Assembly: GCA_018702715.1 (NCBI GenBank)
Contig: JABIYQ010000029.1
Coordinates: 1-7,190 of the forward strand
DNA length: 7,190 nt
Reading direction: 5' to 3'
DNA from: Desulfobacula sp.
GTDB taxonomy: Bacteria > Desulfobacterota > Desulfobacteria > Desulfobacterales > Desulfobacteraceae
Part shown: positions 5,146-7,190 of the stretch, one piece after another
Numbering within the stretch: position 1 is the first letter of the stretch
How the letters are laid out: the number at the start of each line of letters is the position of its first letter
Program-made: the position numbers and the translations under genes
Notes under the pieces: generated by a model
Told to the model about the DNA's origin: nothing
The model's input: only the letters and a program-made list of their open reading frames with translations
Database searches by the model: none

Positions 5146-6333
5146 ATGAAAATTAAGGAATTCAAAACATTTGTAGTGGGGAATCCGCCACCTCATTTTG
5201 GAGGGCGTTACTGGATTTTCTTGAAGCTCACAACGGATAGTGGGATCACAGGTTATGGGGAAGCCTATTCCATACCATTTAATCCCAAGGTTGTAGAACA
5301 TATGATAGGGGATGTGTGTGATCGGTATGTTATTGGTGCGGACCCATTTAAAATAGAGAAACTATGGCGGTTGGTCTATGGAAGAGGATTTACCCTGCGC
5401 CCTGACATATCTATTATGGGTATACTCAGCGCAATTGAAATGGCTTGCTGGGATATTATAGGCAAAGAACTGAATAAGCCGATTTATGATTTGCTGGGTG
5501 GTCAGGTTCATGAAAAATTAAGGGCGTATAGCTACCTGTATCCTGAGAAACAGGATAACCTATCTGTGTATAGTGATCCTGAAACAGCGGCTAAAAGAGC
5601 GGCTGAATATGTTGAAAAAGGATTTACGGCAGTGAAATTTGATCCGGTCGGGCCCTATTCAGTATTTGACCCAAGGCAGCTTTCTTTGGAGGCTCTCGAC
5701 CATACGGAGAAGTTTGTGAAGATCGTTCGAGAGGCGGTTGGCAATAAATGTGACCTGCTTATTGGAACACATGGTCAGATGACCACTTCCGGTGCCATAC
5801 GCCTGGCTCGGAGGCTGGAAAAATTCGACCCATTGTGGTTTGAAGAGCCTGTGCCACCGGAAAACCAGGAAGAAATGTCAAGGGTCGCCCGTCAGACAAG
5901 TATTCCAATAGCCACAGGAGAGAGGCTTGCAACAAAGTATGAATTTGCCAGACTACTTGCAACACAGGCAGCATCCATTCTACAATTTGCCCTTGGGAGA
6001 GTGGGTGGTATTCTTGAAGCAAAAAAGATTGCAGGCATGGCTGAAGCCCACTATGCCCAGATTGCACCCCATCTTTATTGCGGCCCTATTGAGTGTGCTG
6101 CAAATATTCAGATCGATACCTGCAGCCCAAATTTTCTTATTCAGGAAACTATAAAAACCTGTGGCGGCTTTCACACAGAGATTTTAAAAGAGCCGATTTG
6201 CTGGGAAGATGGATATATTATACCTTCAAACAAGCCTGGACTGGGTGTTGAGTTGAATGAAGAGGTTGCCATCAGCAATCCCTATACGGGTAATGAGCTT
6301 CATCTTGAGATGCATGACAGGCCGGTTATTTGA
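5146..6333 (+). CDS. Mandelate racemase/muconate lactonizing family enzyme (probable sugar-acid dehydratase or epimerase)
   Basis: This intact 395-residue enolase-superfamily enzyme is the usual length for the family. The ATG is supported by GGAGGA at 5131-5136, 9 nt upstream. The N-terminal capping domain (about 1-125) includes GYGEAY at 37-41 and ends with the conserved MACWDIIGK and LLGG segments. The barrel (about 126-345) shows K164 in VKFDP (the catalytic lysine position), E233 in WFEEP and E259 in ATGERL (metal ligands), H309 in APHLYCGP (general-base position) and E334 in LIQE. These enzymes use Mg2+ to abstract the proton alpha to a carboxylate; the overall pattern is closest to galactonate dehydratase-like sugar-acid dehydratases, cytoplasmic. 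Two usual acidic residues are absent: G207 where the DxHG first ligand would be, and A282 where the Asp of the His-Asp pair would be. Substrate cannot be predicted. No sugar transporter or aldolase is adjacent within the window. Confidence 0.9.
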   Translation: MKIKEFKTFVVGNPPPHFGGRYWIFLKLTTDSGITGYGEAYSIPFNPKVVEHMIGDVCDRYVIGADPFKIEKLWRLVYGRGFTLRPDISIMGILSAIEMACWDIIGKELNKPIYDLLGGQVHEKLRAYSYLYPEKQDNLSVYSDPETAAKRAAEYVEKGFTAVKFDPVGPYSVFDPRQLSLEALDHTEKFVKIVREAVGNKCDLLIGTHGQMTTSGAIRLARRLEKFDPLWFEEPVPPENQEEMSRVARQTSIPIATGERLATKYEFARLLATQAASILQFALGRVGGILEAKKIAGMAEAHYAQIAPHLYCGPIECAANIQIDTCSPNFLIQETIKTCGGFHTEILKEPICWEDGYIIPSNKPGLGVELNEEVAISNPYTGNELHLEMHDRPVI

Positions 6334-6368
6334 ATCGGGGAATTTTAAACACTTTTTGCTGACCCTAG

Positions 6369-7190
6369 TTATTTTTCATATTTTTTTTTATAAACAGCAT
6401 AATAGGTGACGGGGATCACCAAAAGTGTAAATAGCGTGGATGCAAAAAGACCAAATATCAAAGCCCATGCCAGCCCTGAGAATACGGGATCAAAGGTGAT
6501 GGGAAAGGCACCGATGCCGGTTGTTAACGCTGTTAATAAAATGGGCCGCATTCTGACAACTCCACTGATTAAAATGGCATCCTTGAAACCAAGCCCTTTG
6601 TTTATGGAACCCTGAATAAACTCGATCAGTACCAGGGAATTTCGGATTACAATACCGCCAAGGGCTATCATGCCGATCATGCTTGTGGCCGTAAAAAAGA
6701 TAGGATCACCAAAACCGCTTACACTTTTGGTGAAAATATTTAAAATAAAAAACCCCGGCATAATACCTAGAATGGTTAAGGGAATAGCCATCATGATTAA
6801 CATGGGCATAAAATAAGATCCTGTATTGATCACCAGAATAAAATAGATACCAAAAAGGGCTGCTGCAAAGGCAAGACCCATATCTCTGAAGACCCTAAGG
6901 GTAATTTTCCATTCACCCTCTCCGGCCCAGTTTACACGAATACCATTTTGGACGGGTTTGTGTTTAAGCTTTTTCATCATATCCAGGACAGCTTCTCCTG
7001 GTGCTCTGCCCGTCATTTCTCCAACCACATAGACAACGGGTTCAAGGTTTTTATGATAAATGGGTTTTTGGTTTTTTGTTTCCTTAACTTGGACAAGCTC
7101 GGCCAAAGGAATCATTTTGCCTAAATAAGATCTTATGGGAATGTGGGAAATAGAAGCCATGTCAGATCGTTTGTCCCGGGGCAAAATAAC
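6369..7190 (-). CDS. RND-family efflux permease, C-terminal part
   Basis: The frame is open to the right edge and supplies the last 273 residues of a protein that normally exceeds 1000. It starts inside the second porter (pore) domain: MIPLAELVQV and VVYVVGEMTGRAPGEAV match the conserved 'G..VPL.elA.v' and 'vYV..e..GR.pg.a' segments. Then come the last five membrane helices, about residues 100-122, 127-150, 168-195, 210-240 and 245-266. They include the canonical GGIVIRNSLVLIEFI and RMRPILLTALT motifs and end with a lysine-rich YKKKYEK tail. RND permeases are inner-membrane proton-driven pumps that work with a periplasmic adaptor and an outer-membrane channel. Sequence here does not separate the drug, lipid or metal subclasses. 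The gene ends 35 bp from the convergent enolase-superfamily gene. An ATG at 7161 is internal, not the real start. Confidence 0.9.
   Translation of the reverse strand, partial: VILPRDKRSDMASISHIPIRSYLGKMIPLAELVQVKETKNQKPIYHKNLEPVVYVVGEMTGRAPGEAVLDMMKKLKHKPVQNGIRVNWAGEGEWKITLRVFRDMGLAFAAALFGIYFILVINTGSYFMPMLIMMAIPLTILGIMPGFFILNIFTKSVSGFGDPIFFTATSMIGMIALGGIVIRNSLVLIEFIQGSINKGLGFKDAILISGVVRMRPILLTALTTGIGAFPITFDPVFSGLAWALIFGLFASTLFTLLVIPVTYYAVYKKKYEK

Noticed and set aside
6334..6368. Bidirectional terminator between the convergent genes
   Set aside because: There are T-runs nearby but no stable stem in the 35-bp gap.
1..7190. CRISPR arrays, tRNA, rRNA or known riboswitches
   Set aside because: No regularly spaced repeats, cloverleaf or recognisable conserved RNA motifs were seen on either strand.

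Overview
The window is AT-rich bacterial DNA. It most resembles a marine or sediment anaerobe of the Desulfobacterota (Desulfobacter, Desulfobacula or Desulfobacterium-like). That assignment is an inference from remembered family resemblance: the membrane input domain of the kinase at the left edge, a REC-GAF-HD-GYP regulator, a large RND exporter and remnants of mobile DNA. There is no rRNA, tRNA or other taxonomic marker to confirm it.

Layout. Bases 1-583 (minus) hold the 5' part of a multi-pass membrane protein that looks like the input domain of a sensor histidine kinase. Bases 584-1093 have no intact gene. They contain what looks like one end of a decayed insertion sequence: repeats reading GCGAGTTTA on the minus strand, a perfect 11-bp hairpin whose loop holds a Shine-Dalgarno and whose 3' arm holds a start codon, and a 19-codon stump resembling the start of a transposon-associated zinc-finger protein. 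Bases 1094-2665 (minus) encode an intact response regulator with a cyclic-di-GMP phosphodiesterase output (REC-GAF-HD-GYP), preceded by a plausible sigma-70 promoter. Bases 2666-3168 are AT-rich and apparently non-coding.

Bases 3169-5072 are a patchwork, all on the minus strand: a membrane-anchored 224-residue protein of unknown function, a 50-residue single-pass membrane protein, and a ParB-like gene that is truncated at its 5' end and split by an in-frame TGA. Short symmetric elements lie between them, including an REP-like GGGG/CCCC hairpin and a weak attC-like pair of boxes.

Bases 5146-6333 (plus) encode an intact enolase-superfamily enzyme of the mandelate racemase/muconate lactonizing type, probably a sugar-acid dehydratase or racemase. 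It meets, tail to tail, the C-terminal part of an RND efflux permease (6369 to the right edge, minus).

How the genes relate. There is no convincing multi-gene operon. The kinase fragment and the HD-GYP regulator are co-oriented but separated by about 500 bp of mobile-element debris, so a two-component pairing is only a suggestion. The enzyme and the RND permease are convergent and functionally separate. I see no clear new defence or secretion system. The best leads are the looped Shine-Dalgarno hairpin of the element relic, the interrupted ParB-like gene, the unusual active-site residues of the enolase-superfamily enzyme, and the small membrane protein beside a possible cassette boundary.
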